From the NCBI GenBank assembly GCA_017962005.1, contig JAGCWE010000112.1:1-44399 (forward strand): a DNA stretch of 44,399 nt, given 5' to 3'. Source of the DNA: Paludibacteraceae bacterium (lineage in GTDB: Bacteria > Bacteroidota > Bacteroidia > Bacteroidales > Paludibacteraceae). A program made the translations under genes and the position numbers. Below, piece by piece: positions 25,842 to 34,022 of the stretch. Position 1 is the stretch's first letter; each line of letters opens with the position of its first letter. A model generated the notes under the pieces. It had not been told where the DNA came from. It saw nothing but the letters and a program-made list of their open reading frames with translations, and did no database searches.

Positions 25842-26504
25842 TTACAAACTTCGAAATTGATATCCGCCTATTTGCAAACGGCTTATCAGTCCGGGAAGCA
25901 CTGCCAACGTATTTTTGGAAGCCTTAATGCTGTCGTGCATCAGTATGATACTGCCGTTGCGCACGTAACGCATACTAATCCTCTCTATTTCCTGCGGAGT
26001 GTACCGTCGGTTGTAATCGTGGGTGACAAGATCCCACAGCACAATGGTGTATCCTTTCCCTTTCAGCCAATCATACACTTCTCCGCGCATCTTGCCGTAA
26101 GGCGGGCGAAAGAGTTTTTCAGAACCAAGTTCGCCGTATGAAGGGATGGCTTGGCGGATGATGGCATCAGCTTTCAGAATATTGGTTTTATATTCATCAG
26201 CAGACACAGACCATCCCGACAGATGGTTGAAAGTATGGTTGCCAATCCGATGACCGCGTTTCACAACCTCCCGTGCCAAATGCGGATACTTCAGCAGATT
26301 TTCCCCCACCCAAAAGAACGTTGCCTTCACATTGAATGAATCAAGAATATCCAGCACCTGCGGTGTCGCTTCTGGTACGGGACCGTCATCAAAGGTGATA
26401 TATACCGTCGGAGCAGTAACACCGATGCTTCCCCGCCACAAGGCATCGGGATACCAACGATGAGCCCAATCGGGAAACTGATACAGAATTCGCAACGGGA
26501 ACAT
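25842..26504 (-). CDS. Polysaccharide deacetylase (NodB homology domain)
   Basis: A carbohydrate esterase family 4 enzyme of about 220 residues, expected to remove N-acetyl groups from peptidoglycan or another envelope glycan. The five NodB motifs are present: YITFDDGPVPEAT, HRIGNHTFNHLSGW (metal His pair), RPPYGKMRG, IVLWDLVTHDY and IILMHDS. I chose the ATG at 26504 (MFPLRILYQFPDW), 25 bases after the stop of the ROK gene. A longer frame reaches 26570 but would overlap the ROK coding end and adds a sequence without family resemblance. There is no clear signal peptide. The histidine kinase follows 21 bases downstream. Confidence 0.9.
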   Translation of the reverse strand: MFPLRILYQFPDWAHRWYPDALWRGSIGVTAPTVYITFDDGPVPEATPQVLDILDSFNVKATFFWVGENLLKYPHLAREVVKRGHRIGNHTFNHLSGWSVSADEYKTNILKADAIIRQAIPSYGELGSEKLFRPPYGKMRGEVYDWLKGKGYTIVLWDLVTHDYNRRYTPQEIERISMRYVRNGSIILMHDSIKASKNTLAVLPGLISRLQIGGYQFRSL

Positions 26505-26529
26505 ATTGTTTAAGGTGCAGGACTTCTTC

Positions 26530-27483
26530 TTATTCCCAAGCCAACGCACTAGCTCCGAGAATGGCTGCATCGGCTTCCTTAAGGTCAGAGAAGAGGACTT
26601 TCACCTTATTGCGCCAAAGAGGCAATACGTTCTCATTCATCGCCTTGACCACAGGATTCATAATCCAGTGCCCCGCTTTGGTCAGACCGCCGAAGAGGAT
26701 GATTGCTTCCGGGGCGGAGAACTGAACGAAATTGGCAAACGACTGACCGAGAATAGTACCCGTATAGTCAAAGATGCGTTTTGCCACCTCATCGCCCTGC
26801 TCTGCGGCATCGAACACATCTTTGGAGGTGATGCTGTTCACATCCAACCGACGGAGCAAAGAGGACTGGTCGGTCGTAGAAACAATCTCTTTGGCAGTGC
26901 GGGAAACACCAGTTGCTGACGCATAAGTTTCCAAACAACCCTTCTTTCCGCAATTGCATTGGCGCGCCTCGGGGCTGCGATCAACGCAAGTGTGTCCCAG
27001 TTCGCCCGCAAAACCATCATGGCCATATACCACCTTGCCATCAATCACGATACCACTTCCCACACCCGTGCCGAGAGTGATCATAATGAAGTTCTTCATT
27101 CCTTTGGCAGCTCCATATGTCATCTCACCCATAGCCGCGGCATTGGCATCGTTGGTGATGGTGCAAGGTATGCCAAACTGCTGCTGCATCATCTCTGCAA
27201 AAGGCACGTTCTGCCACGGCAGGTTCATTGCACCCTCAATGCGTCCAGTATAGTAATTGCCGTTGGGAACACCCGCACCTATGCCTCTGAACATTTCTAA
27301 TGAGCCAATCGGGGCAATAATCTTCAACGCCTCATCATAAAGTGTTTGCACATAGACACTGATGTCCTTGTATTCTTGCGTTTTGATGCTTGTGCGCCCA
27401 AGAATATGTCCGCGCGCATCCACTATACCGAGCACACTATTCGTGCCACCCATATCCAACCCGAGTACATAAGGCTTTTCCAT
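26530..27483 (-). CDS. ROK family sugar kinase (glucokinase-like)
   Basis: A 317-residue cytoplasmic kinase. It has the ATP-binding opening LGLDMGGTNSVLGIVD, the sugar-binding ITNDANAAAMGE and GELGHTCVD blocks, and the ROK zinc motif CNCGKKGCLETYAS, followed by LFGGLTKAG. No DNA-binding N-terminus is present, so this is an enzyme rather than a repressor. Glucose or an N-acetylated hexosamine is the likely substrate; sequence alone does not settle it. It is first in an operon with the deacetylase and histidine kinase, driven by the promoter at 27556-27586. Confidence 0.92.
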   Translation of the reverse strand: MEKPYVLGLDMGGTNSVLGIVDARGHILGRTSIKTQEYKDISVYVQTLYDEALKIIAPIGSLEMFRGIGAGVPNGNYYTGRIEGAMNLPWQNVPFAEMMQQQFGIPCTITNDANAAAMGEMTYGAAKGMKNFIMITLGTGVGSGIVIDGKVVYGHDGFAGELGHTCVDRSPEARQCNCGKKGCLETYASATGVSRTAKEIVSTTDQSSLLRRLDVNSITSKDVFDAAEQGDEVAKRIFDYTGTILGQSFANFVQFSAPEAIILFGGLTKAGHWIMNPVVKAMNENVLPLWRNKVKVLFSDLKEADAAILGASALAWE

Positions 27484-27555
27484 AATGTTTGTATTTTATT
27501 TATATTCTGTTTATTACAAATCCGCCTACTTTTCACGACACAACGTCTGCACCCG

Positions 27556-27586
27556 CAAAGATACAACACTTTTACGTTATACCAAA
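27556..27586 (-). promoter_or_regulatory. ROK kinase operon promoter
   Basis: The minus strand has TTTG (27583-27586), 19 bases, then TATCTTTG (27556-27563), a full match to the Bacteroidetes consensus. The kinase ATG at 27483 is about 70 bases downstream. Confidence 0.8.
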
Positions 27587-27949
27587 ACCTGACCGTATGA
27601 TTTGCGGTTTACATACTGTTTTTACCAACTCTATACTGTCCAATAGCAAATGCAATTTAGTTGCAACAAAGTTAGGCAAAATGTTTGAAGCAGCTAACTT
27701 TCGGCGTATCAAAATTTAATTTTTCTCTTGGTCTTGTGTTCTGTTTTTATGAACATTTATTATGGAAGTGTCAGAAAATCTGTTAAGTGTTGTGTATTTA
27801 GGTACGGTACATATATTGTCCATTTTTTTCCCCGCTCCGAATAAAGGGCGCGCAGCAGACAAAGAATATATTACGTGGGGCGATTGACAGGGTGAGGGGG
27901 GATGGATGTTACGCTATTGGGACACTCATCCTATCCTGTAGATTTCGCT

Positions 27950-28004
27950 ATCCTGTGTTAATCCTGTGTTAATGCTGTGTTAATCCTGTGTTAATCCTGT
28001 GTTG
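27950..28004. repeat. Five-copy 11-bp tandem repeat (ATCCTGTGTTA)
   Basis: Units at 27950, 27961, 27972, 27983 and 27994 read ATCCTGTGTTA, with one change in unit 3 (ATGCTGTGTTA) and one in unit 5 (final G). The array lies in the divergent region between the ROK operon and gltX, left of the insertion-sequence remnant. There are no spacers, so this is not a CRISPR. Confidence 0.9.
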
Positions 28005-28193
28005 AAATATGCGTGCAGAAAGGTGCTGATTTGGGAATATGCGCGGGAGGTGATTAAACCTGAAAAAGGTTGACTTGATTTCTGATATGGTATCTTAAGA
28101 AAAGTAAACTTTTGACCCGTTTACTGAAAAGGTTTACTCCTTACCTGAAAGTGTTGGTTTCTCTCCTATGGAGGTTTACTTTTCAAGACAGCA

Positions 28194-28225
28194 CAAAGGT
28201 ACGACATAATAACATGCAAGTCAAA
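28194..28225 (-). promoter_or_regulatory. Outward-facing promoter match at the insertion-sequence left end
   Basis: The minus strand has TTTG (28222-28225), 20 bases, then TACCTTTG (28194-28201), a full consensus match pointing out of the element towards the ROK operon. No coding sequence lies immediately downstream. It could drive a short non-coding transcript or read towards the ROK operon. Confidence 0.5.
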
Positions 28226-28303
28226 ATCCGACACAGATGTTTGCGTTATGCAGTCCGTTTTGGACGTACAGCCCGAACAGGATTGCATAACGGCTGCCCT
28301 CTG

Positions 28304-28608
28304 CTACCCTATATCTCCCCGATAGACCTGCCCAGGTATGCGAATGTCAAGGTTTGGATGTGGTCTTAACGTATTGTAAACAAGCACGGCATGTTCCACC
28401 AGTGGCAGAGCCTCCAGCAGGTTCTCCGGTGTCGGCAGCGTTTCAAGAAACTCGTTCTTGACGATATCATTCACCCGCTCGGGCATACCGTTTCCCCGGT
28501 CTTGCTGCTGCGTATATGGTGCGACCTGAGGCGCGTGATGAAGTCCTCGCAACAGTATTGCAGCCCGCAGAGCACCTCAATGGTTGCATAGGGTATTCCG
28601 CAGACAGG
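28304..28608 (-). pseudogene. IS3-type orfB transposase remnant with internal deletion
   Basis: The C-terminal frame (28304-28552) contains NGMPERVNDIVKNEFLE, LVEHAVLVYNTLRPH and PNLDIRIPGQVY, the end of an IS3 integrase-type transposase. Just upstream another frame codes TPVCGIPYATIEVLCGLQ, resembling the orfB N-terminus. Most of the roughly 270-residue protein between them, including most of the DDE catalytic core, is missing, and the two ends are in different frames. It is not functional. Confidence 0.8.
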
Positions 28609-28612
28609 CGTT

Positions 28613-28969
28613 CTATTGTTTGGCACCATCTTTTTTTAGCAGGTCGATGCCGTCTTCCTCTCTGACAATCTCAAGAAGACGCTCGTAACCTGCCACTTTG
28701 AGCTTATGGTACTCCGCTTCGCGGCGGAGTCTCTCGTTCTCTAAACGCAGGTTCTCAAGGGCTTGGTCTTTCGCATCCATATATTTCTGATTTGGGGGCG
28801 AAGGTACGGGTTTCTGTACGGATGTGCAAGCGCCGAGCCATTTTGTCAGGGTCGGACGCTTGATGTGCCACTTCGCGGCACACTGAACCTGGTTCATTCC
28901 CGATTGGAAGTAGTCATCCAAAACTTGGTGTTTGAACGACTTTGAATAATGTTTTCTGGTCTGCTTCAT
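28613..28969 (-). CDS. IS3-type transposase OrfA
   Basis: A 118-residue protein with an N-terminal helix-turn-helix (SKSFKHQVLDDYFQSGMNQVQCAAKWHIKRPTLTKWL) and a C-terminal leucine-zipper-like coiled coil (ALENLRLENERLRREAEYHK), the normal OrfA layout for DNA binding and oligomerisation. It appears full length, but its partner orfB is deleted. A -7 element TACTTTTG (minus strand, 28986-28993) lies just upstream. Confidence 0.85.
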   Translation of the reverse strand: MKQTRKHYSKSFKHQVLDDYFQSGMNQVQCAAKWHIKRPTLTKWLGACTSVQKPVPSPPNQKYMDAKDQALENLRLENERLRREAEYHKLKVAGYERLLEIVREEDGIDLLKKDGAKQ

Positions 28970-29059
28970 AAAACTGATATCTTAACAAAAGTATATTTTT
29001 TATCACTTTATGAGTAAACCTATTTCAGGGTAAGACAAAATTTCAGGGAGATAAATGTT

Positions 29060-29089
29060 TTTGGGGATGAAGAATATGTAGTATCTTTG
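29060..29089 (+). promoter_or_regulatory. gltX promoter, Bacteroidetes type
   Basis: TTTG (29060-29063) and TATCTTTG (29082-29089) are 18 bases apart, slightly short of the usual 19-21. Initiation should be near 29095, about 70 bases before the gltX ATG, just outside the insertion-sequence remnant. Confidence 0.7.
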
Positions 29090-29164
29090 CGGCGGAATTG
29101 GAAACTGCGTTGTAGTGGGGACTGTGTGTTGGGATTTGATTTAGAATAAATAAACATCAGATAA

Positions 29165-30727
29165 ATGGAAAGAAAAGTACGTGTGCGCTTTGCGCCGTCC
29201 CCCACGGGGGCGCTGCATATCGGCGGGGTTCGCACCGCCTTGTATAACTACCTCTTCGCCCGTCAGAACGGAGGAGACATGCTGCTCCGTATAGAAGATA
29301 CCGACTCAACCCGCTTCGTGCCCGGGGCTGAACAGTACATCATTGAGGCGTTGGACTGGCTCGGCATAGGCATCGACGAGGGCATCTGCAAGGAAGCCCC
29401 CGACGGCAAGGGTCCGCACGGTCCGTACCGGCAGAGCGAGCGGCGCGAAATATACCATATCTACGTGAAGCAGCTGTTGGACAGCGGTCACGCCTACTAT
29501 GCCTTCGACACGCCGGAGGAGTTGGAGCAGAAAAGAAAAGAGATCAGCAACTTCCAATATGACGCGCATACCCGCAGCGGAATGGTCAATTCGCTCACAC
29601 TGTCCGCAGAAGAGGTACAGAACCGTATCGCACGCGGTGACAAGTACGTTGTCCGCTTCAAGATTGAGCCGGGCGAGAGCGTCACGGTGCATGACCTGAT
29701 ACGCGGCGAAGTGACCATCCAGTCGGACATACTGGACGACAAGGTGCTTTACAAGTCGGCAGACGACCTACCCACCTACCATCTGGCGAACATCGTGGAC
29801 GACCATCTGATGGAGGTGACACACGTCATCCGAGGAGAGGAATGGCTGCCATCCGCCCCTCTGCACGTGCTGCTGTACAGGGCTTTCGGCTGGGAGAACA
29901 CGATGCCGCAGTTCGCGCATCTGCCCCTTCTGCTCAAGCCCGACGGCAACGGCAAACTCAGCAAACGCGACGGCGACCGGCTCGGATTCCCCGTCTTCCC
30001 GCTGGAGTTCCACAACGAGAAAGAGGGTACGGTAAGCCGCGGCTACCGCGAGGACGGCTACTTCCCCGAAGCGGTCATCAACTTCCTCGCCCTGCTCGGC
30101 TGGCACAGTTCGGGCGACCAGGAAATCTATTCGATGGAGGAACTGATACGCAACTTCTCGTTGGACCGCGTGAGCAAGTCGGGCGCGAAATTCGACTACG
30201 AGAAAGGCAAATGGTTCAACCACCAGTATCTTATCAGCAAACCTGACGACGAGCTTGCGGCGCTTTTCCGTCCCGTTGCGGAGCAGCATCTGCGGGAATC
30301 GGGACAGCTTGACACCCCCGCCGCTCAGCGTGCGTTAGAGCGTCTGCCGCATATTGTCGGGCTGATGAAGGAGCGTGTGAACTTTGTGGGCGAACTGTGG
30401 GAGCAGGCGGACTTCTTCTTCGCCGCGCCCGTGCGGTTTGACGAGAAATCCGTCCAGAAACGCTGGAAAGAGGACAGTCCGCGCCATATACAGGAACTGA
30501 CAGCCCTGCTGGAGAAGGAGGATGACTGGTCGGCGGACAATCTGGACAAGGTTGTGATGGGTTGGATTGCGGAAAAGGAGTACGGCACGGGAATCGTGAT
30601 GAACGCCTTCCGCATCTGTCTGGTAGGCGCGGCGCGCGGTCCGCATATATGGACCATCACCGATGTGCTGGGCAAGGAGGAAACACTGTTCCGCATGCGG
30701 CAGTCGCTTGCGCTGCTCACCAAATAG
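29165..30727 (+). CDS. gltX: Glutamyl-tRNA synthetase
   Basis: GltX charges tRNA-Glu (and in some bacteria tRNA-Gln). The 520-residue class I synthetase has the opening [20 protein letters not shown], where the HIGH signature reads HIGG as in many GltX enzymes, [10 protein letters not shown], and the KMSKS-type loop [19 protein letters not shown]-terminal anticodon-binding region follows to residue 520. The length is normal for the Bacteroidetes type. It heads a rightward operon with the HD phosphohydrolase six bases later, then the antiporter and DedA genes. Confidence 0.96.
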   Translation: MERKVRVRFAPSPTGALHIGGVRTALYNYLFARQNGGDMLLRIEDTDSTRFVPGAEQYIIEALDWLGIGIDEGICKEAPDGKGPHGPYRQSERREIYHIYVKQLLDSGHAYYAFDTPEELEQKRKEISNFQYDAHTRSGMVNSLTLSAEEVQNRIARGDKYVVRFKIEPGESVTVHDLIRGEVTIQSDILDDKVLYKSADDLPTYHLANIVDDHLMEVTHVIRGEEWLPSAPLHVLLYRAFGWENTMPQFAHLPLLLKPDGNGKLSKRDGDRLGFPVFPLEFHNEKEGTVSRGYREDGYFPEAVINFLALLGWHSSGDQEIYSMEELIRNFSLDRVSKSGAKFDYEKGKWFNHQYLISKPDDELAALFRPVAEQHLRESGQLDTPAAQRALERLPHIVGLMKERVNFVGELWEQADFFFAAPVRFDEKSVQKRWKEDSPRHIQELTALLEKEDDWSADNLDKVVMGWIAEKEYGTGIVMNAFRICLVGAARGPHIWTITDVLGKEETLFRMRQSLALLTK

Positions 30728-30733
30728 AACACT

Positions 30734-31972
30734 ATGAACAAGCGCAAGATAATCAACGACCCTGTGTTCGGATTCGTCACCCTGTCCACGGACAAGGTGT
30801 ATGACGTGCTTCAGCACCCCTATGTGCAGCGGCTGGGCCGCATCCGCCAGCTGGGACTCAGTTACTACGTCTATCCGGGCGCGCAGCACAGCCGCTTCTC
30901 CCATTCGGTCGGGGCGATGCACCTGATGCAGGAGGGACTGAGTATGCTGCAGCAGAAAGGCGTGCCTGTCTCCGAAGAGGAGAACGAGGCGGCGCAGATT
31001 GCCATCCTGCTCCACGATGTGGGGCACGGTCCGTTCTCGCACGTGCTGGAACACACGCTCGTACACGGCATCACCCACGAGGAGATCAGCCTGCTGATGA
31101 TGGAGCGGATTGACCGCGACCTCGCCATAGCAGACCGGCCTCATCCGCTGGGTATGGCGATTGACATCTTCCGCAACGAATACCCGAAGCATTTCTTCCA
31201 CCAACTCCTGTCCTCGCAACTGGATGTGGACAGGATGGACTACCTGTGCCGCGACTCGTTCTTCTGCGGTGTGCAGGAAGGCAGGGTGGCGAGCGAACGG
31301 CTGCTCAAGATGCTGCACGTGGTCAATGACCACCTCGTAGTCGAGCAGAAAGGCATCTACTCCGTTGAGAAGTTCCTTGTCGCACGACGGCTGATGTACT
31401 GGCAGGTGTACCTGCACAAGACCTCCGTGGCCGCCGAACAGCTCCTCATCAAAATTTTGCAACGCGCGAAGGAACTGGCGGACAGCGGGAATGAACTGTT
31501 CTGCTCCCCGGCGCTGCATTATTTCCTCTACAACCATATCACCGCCGCAGACATGACGGCAGACAGCGAGGCATTGCGTCAGTACGCCCTGCTGGATGAC
31601 AGCGATGTGCTGAGTGCCATCAAGGCTTGGATGACAGAGGGGGACAGGGTACTCTCCCTGCTGTGCAATATGTTCATCAACCGCCGTCTGTTCCGTGGCA
31701 CACTGCGGCAGAATCCGCTGACAGAGAGCGAGAAAGACACGCTTTCCGCCCGTCTGGCCCAGTCGCTGGATATACCAAAGGGGGACGCGCATTACTTCTA
31801 TGAGGAGCATGTTTCCACGAGCAACACCTACTCCGAGAAAGCCGACTCCATTGACATCCTCTATCAGGACGGCTCGGTGAAGGACATCAGCGAGGCGAGC
31901 GAGATACTCGACCTCCGGCTGCTTACCTTCAAGCCCCGCAAACTCTACCTCTTCGAGGCAAGAACCGAATAA
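30734..31972 (+). CDS. HD-domain phosphohydrolase (dGTPase-like)
   Basis: A 412-residue cytoplasmic protein of the HD superfamily. The metal site is spread as in dGTPase/SAMHD1-like enzymes: SRFSHSVGAMHLMQ (His), ILLHDVGHGPFSHVLEH (HD pair) and QLDVDRMDYLCRDSFFCG (Asp). SAMHD1-like enzymes hydrolyse dNTPs; the exact substrate here is not known. It starts six bases after gltX and precedes the antiporter by 24 bases. Confidence 0.9.
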   Translation: MNKRKIINDPVFGFVTLSTDKVYDVLQHPYVQRLGRIRQLGLSYYVYPGAQHSRFSHSVGAMHLMQEGLSMLQQKGVPVSEEENEAAQIAILLHDVGHGPFSHVLEHTLVHGITHEEISLLMMERIDRDLAIADRPHPLGMAIDIFRNEYPKHFFHQLLSSQLDVDRMDYLCRDSFFCGVQEGRVASERLLKMLHVVNDHLVVEQKGIYSVEKFLVARRLMYWQVYLHKTSVAAEQLLIKILQRAKELADSGNELFCSPALHYFLYNHITAADMTADSEALRQYALLDDSDVLSAIKAWMTEGDRVLSLLCNMFINRRLFRGTLRQNPLTESEKDTLSARLAQSLDIPKGDAHYFYEEHVSTSNTYSEKADSIDILYQDGSVKDISEASEILDLRLLTFKPRKLYLFEARTE

Positions 31973-31996
31973 AACAACCATAAACCCATACTCACA

Positions 31997-33355
31997 ATGA
32001 ACGATGTATTCCAAATGCCGGCGTGGACGATGATTCCTTTTGCGATTATGCTCCTCGCCATCGCCATCGCGCCGATGGTGGCAGAAAAATGGTGGGAAAG
32101 CAACCGCAACAAACTGATTGTATCGTGCTTACTCGGTATTCCGGTGGCCGTGTACATGCTGGTTCAAGGACTGTCCCACGAACTGGTTCACACCATTTTC
32201 TTCGACTATGTGCCTTTTATCATTCTGCTTCTGGCGTTGTTCGTCATTACGGGCGGCATCCACCTGAGCGGTGACATCAAGGCCAAGCCGTGGGTGAACA
32301 CCACCTTTCTTGCCATCGGTTTTGTATTAGCCTCCATTATGGGGACGACCGGTGCGGCGATGCTGCTCATACGTCCGCTTCTGACCACCAACCAGCAGCG
32401 CAAATACACAGTTCATACGGTGCTGTTCTTCATTGCATTGGTGGCGAACTGCGGCGGACTGATGACTCCGCTCGGCGACCCGCCATTGTTTATGCTTTTC
32501 CTACGCGGTGCGGCGTTCACATGGTTCGCCACGCTGTGGAAAGAATGGTTATTTACCGGTGTCATACTGCTGATTACCTATTTCCTCGTTGATACGTACT
32601 ACTACAGTAAAGAACACTGGACAGCCTTGTCGGCAGACTCCCGCGAACAGGTGCCGCTTCGTCTGACCGGCAGCATCAATTTCGTCTGGCTCATCGGTAT
32701 CGTGTGCAGCGTTGCTTTCCTTAATGCAGGAACAATTCCCGCTATGGGTGAAGAGCATGCTCCGCTCTATCTGAAATACCTACGCGAAATAGTAATGGTT
32801 GTCTTTATGGTTCTTTCGCTCGTGACAACCAAGAAGAAAGTGCGTTACGAGGACAACAAATTCACGTGGGCGCCGATTCTTGAGGTGGCGGCTCTGTTTA
32901 TCGGTATCTTCACCACGATGGCTCCCGCCCTCATCTTCCTTGAGCAGAATGCCTCCTCGCTCGGTCTGGATGCGCCCTGGCAGTTCTACTATGCGACCGG
33001 TCTGCTTTCATCGTTCCTTGACAATACGCCTACGGCAGTCGCCTTCTGGTCGATGGCAACGGGTCTGCCCGACTCGCTGCAAGCGATGGCAAGCGGTCTG
33101 CTGGAGAACGGGGACGGCGTAGTGAACGGAGTCACGTTTGTGGCAAGGATACCAGAAATCATCCTGAAAGCAATATCCATCGGTGCCGTATTCTTCGGTG
33201 CAATGACCTATATCGGCAACGGACCGAACTTTATGGTCAAGGCCATCGCGGAGGAAAACCATATCAAGATGCCGTCGTTCTTCGGCTATATGATCCGCTT
33301 CTCGCTCATCTGCCTGCTGCCCGTTTACATCCTGGTGCATCTCATCTTCCTGTAA
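31997..33355 (+). CDS. NhaD-type sodium/proton antiporter
   Basis: A 452-residue inner-membrane transporter with about eleven or twelve hydrophobic segments. Family blocks of the ion transporter superfamily are visible: FVITGGIHLSGDI, IMGTTGAAMLLIRPLL, VANCGGLMTPLGDPPLFMLFLRG, SFLDNTPTAVAFW and MTYIGNGPNFMVKAIAEE. The paired GDPP and DNTP motifs are typical of NhaD/CitMHS-like antiporters. It should export sodium in exchange for protons. It shares the gltX operon and precedes DedA by 22 bases. Confidence 0.9.
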   Translation: MNDVFQMPAWTMIPFAIMLLAIAIAPMVAEKWWESNRNKLIVSCLLGIPVAVYMLVQGLSHELVHTIFFDYVPFIILLLALFVITGGIHLSGDIKAKPWVNTTFLAIGFVLASIMGTTGAAMLLIRPLLTTNQQRKYTVHTVLFFIALVANCGGLMTPLGDPPLFMLFLRGAAFTWFATLWKEWLFTGVILLITYFLVDTYYYSKEHWTALSADSREQVPLRLTGSINFVWLIGIVCSVAFLNAGTIPAMGEEHAPLYLKYLREIVMVVFMVLSLVTTKKKVRYEDNKFTWAPILEVAALFIGIFTTMAPALIFLEQNASSLGLDAPWQFYYATGLLSSFLDNTPTAVAFWSMATGLPDSLQAMASGLLENGDGVVNGVTFVARIPEIILKAISIGAVFFGAMTYIGNGPNFMVKAIAEENHIKMPSFFGYMIRFSLICLLPVYILVHLIFL

Positions 33356-33377
33356 AACGACGTAATTATCCTTAGCC

Positions 33378-34022
33378 TTGAATATCATCAATCAGACTGT
33401 CGCGTGGTACTCGGCCAATATGAACTATTGGTCGGTTACCGCGCTGATGACCGTTGAGTCGTCGTTCATTCCTTTCCCGAGCGAGGTGGTCATCCCTCCG
33501 GCGGCTTACGTGGCGGAGAATCCCGCCAGCGCGCTGGCAGTAACAGGGAACTACCCGGTAGATGTGCTGCTGATTGTCCTCTTCGGCACGCTCGGTGCTG
33601 TCTTGGGGGCGGTTATCAACTATGCATTAAGCATCTGGCTCGGGCGCCCGCTGGTTTACAAGTTAGCGGACAGCCGCGTGGGACATGCCCTTCTGCTCAG
33701 CGGGGAGAAGATACAGAAAGCGGAAACGTACTTCAACGACCATGGCCGCATCAGTACGTTCATAGGGCGACTCATTCCCGGTATCCGGCAACTAATCAGT
33801 ATCCCTGCAGGGCTGAGCCGTATGCATTTCGGGCAGTTCCTGCTCTATACGGCAATGGGGGCTTTTCTGTGGAACACCGTTCTGGCGCTGCTCGGCTACC
33901 TTGCCAATGGGCAGAAAGAGATGATAGAAAAATATAGCCACGAACTAAGCGTGGCTATAGTAGTTATTTTTGCCGCAGCCATCGTATTATACGTCGTCTT
34001 TCATCGAAGAAAGCGGCGATAA
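33378..34022 (+). CDS. DedA family membrane protein
   Basis: A 214-residue inner-membrane protein of the DedA/VTT family, members of which are implicated in undecaprenyl phosphate or phospholipid recycling. Characteristic blocks are ESSFIPFPSEVVIPPAAY, GAVINYALSIWLGRPLVYK, ISTFIGRLIPGIRQLISIPAGLSRM and a C-terminal hydrophobic helix. The start used is a TTG at 33378; the first in-frame ATG is 14 codons later (MNYWSV), which also preserves the domain, so the start is uncertain. The last 59 bases overlap the end of the convergent Wzz-like gene, and the C-terminal coding region holds that gene's terminator hairpin. Confidence 0.92.
   Translation: MNIINQTVAWYSANMNYWSVTALMTVESSFIPFPSEVVIPPAAYVAENPASALAVTGNYPVDVLLIVLFGTLGAVLGAVINYALSIWLGRPLVYKLADSRVGHALLLSGEKIQKAETYFNDHGRISTFIGRLIPGIRQLISIPAGLSRMHFGQFLLYTAMGAFLWNTVLALLGYLANGQKEMIEKYSHELSVAIVVIFAAAIVLYVVFHRRKRR
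33928..33959 (-). terminator. Terminator of the ftsZ-side operon, inside dedA
   Basis: TATAGCCACG (33933-33942) pairs with CGTGGCTATA (33950-33959), a perfect 10-bp stem with a 7-base loop. On the minus strand it starts four bases after the Wzz-like stop and is followed by five Ts (33932-33928). It lies wholly within the dedA coding sequence. Confidence 0.8.

Larger units (their letters stand above)
27484..28123. other. Intergenic region upstream of the ROK operon
   Basis: No supported gene is seen. It contains the ROK promoter (27556-27586), AT-rich DNA (about 27600-27830), a five-copy 11-bp tandem repeat (27950-28004) and, next to the insertion-sequence remnant, a sequence at 28082-28113 that repeats DNA found just upstream of orfA (28974-29000). 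Confidence 0.6.
28124..29027 (-). mobile_element. Decayed IS3-type insertion sequence
   Basis: An intact orfA (28613-28969) and a gutted orfB (28304-28608) lie between imperfect inverted ends CTGAAAAGGTTTACTC (28124-28139) and GAGTAAACCTATTTCAG (28 bases upstream of gltX's leader block, 29012-29028). Reading inward, the element starts TGAAA and ends TTTCA, fitting the usual TG...CA ends. No flanking target duplication is obvious. The 164 bases between orfB and the left end are longer than normal, and several degenerate copies of the end motif (near 28059, 28145 and 28171) lie there, so the left boundary is uncertain. Transposition is not expected. Confidence 0.7.

Noticed and set aside
27749..27844. 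A 31-codon open frame in the AT-rich region upstream of the ROK operon
   Set aside because: Too short, no recognisable pattern or promoter; chance frames of this size are expected.
27950..28004. CRISPR array
   Set aside because: Units are only 11 bp and contiguous without spacers, and no cas genes are present.
28304..28969. Programmed frameshift joining orfA and orfB in the insertion sequence
   Set aside because: Most of orfB is deleted and its two remnants are in different frames, so a fusion product would not be functional.
30335..32014. A 559-residue open frame opposite gltX and the HD gene
   Set aside because: It spans two confident genes on the other strand and has no recognisable motif.
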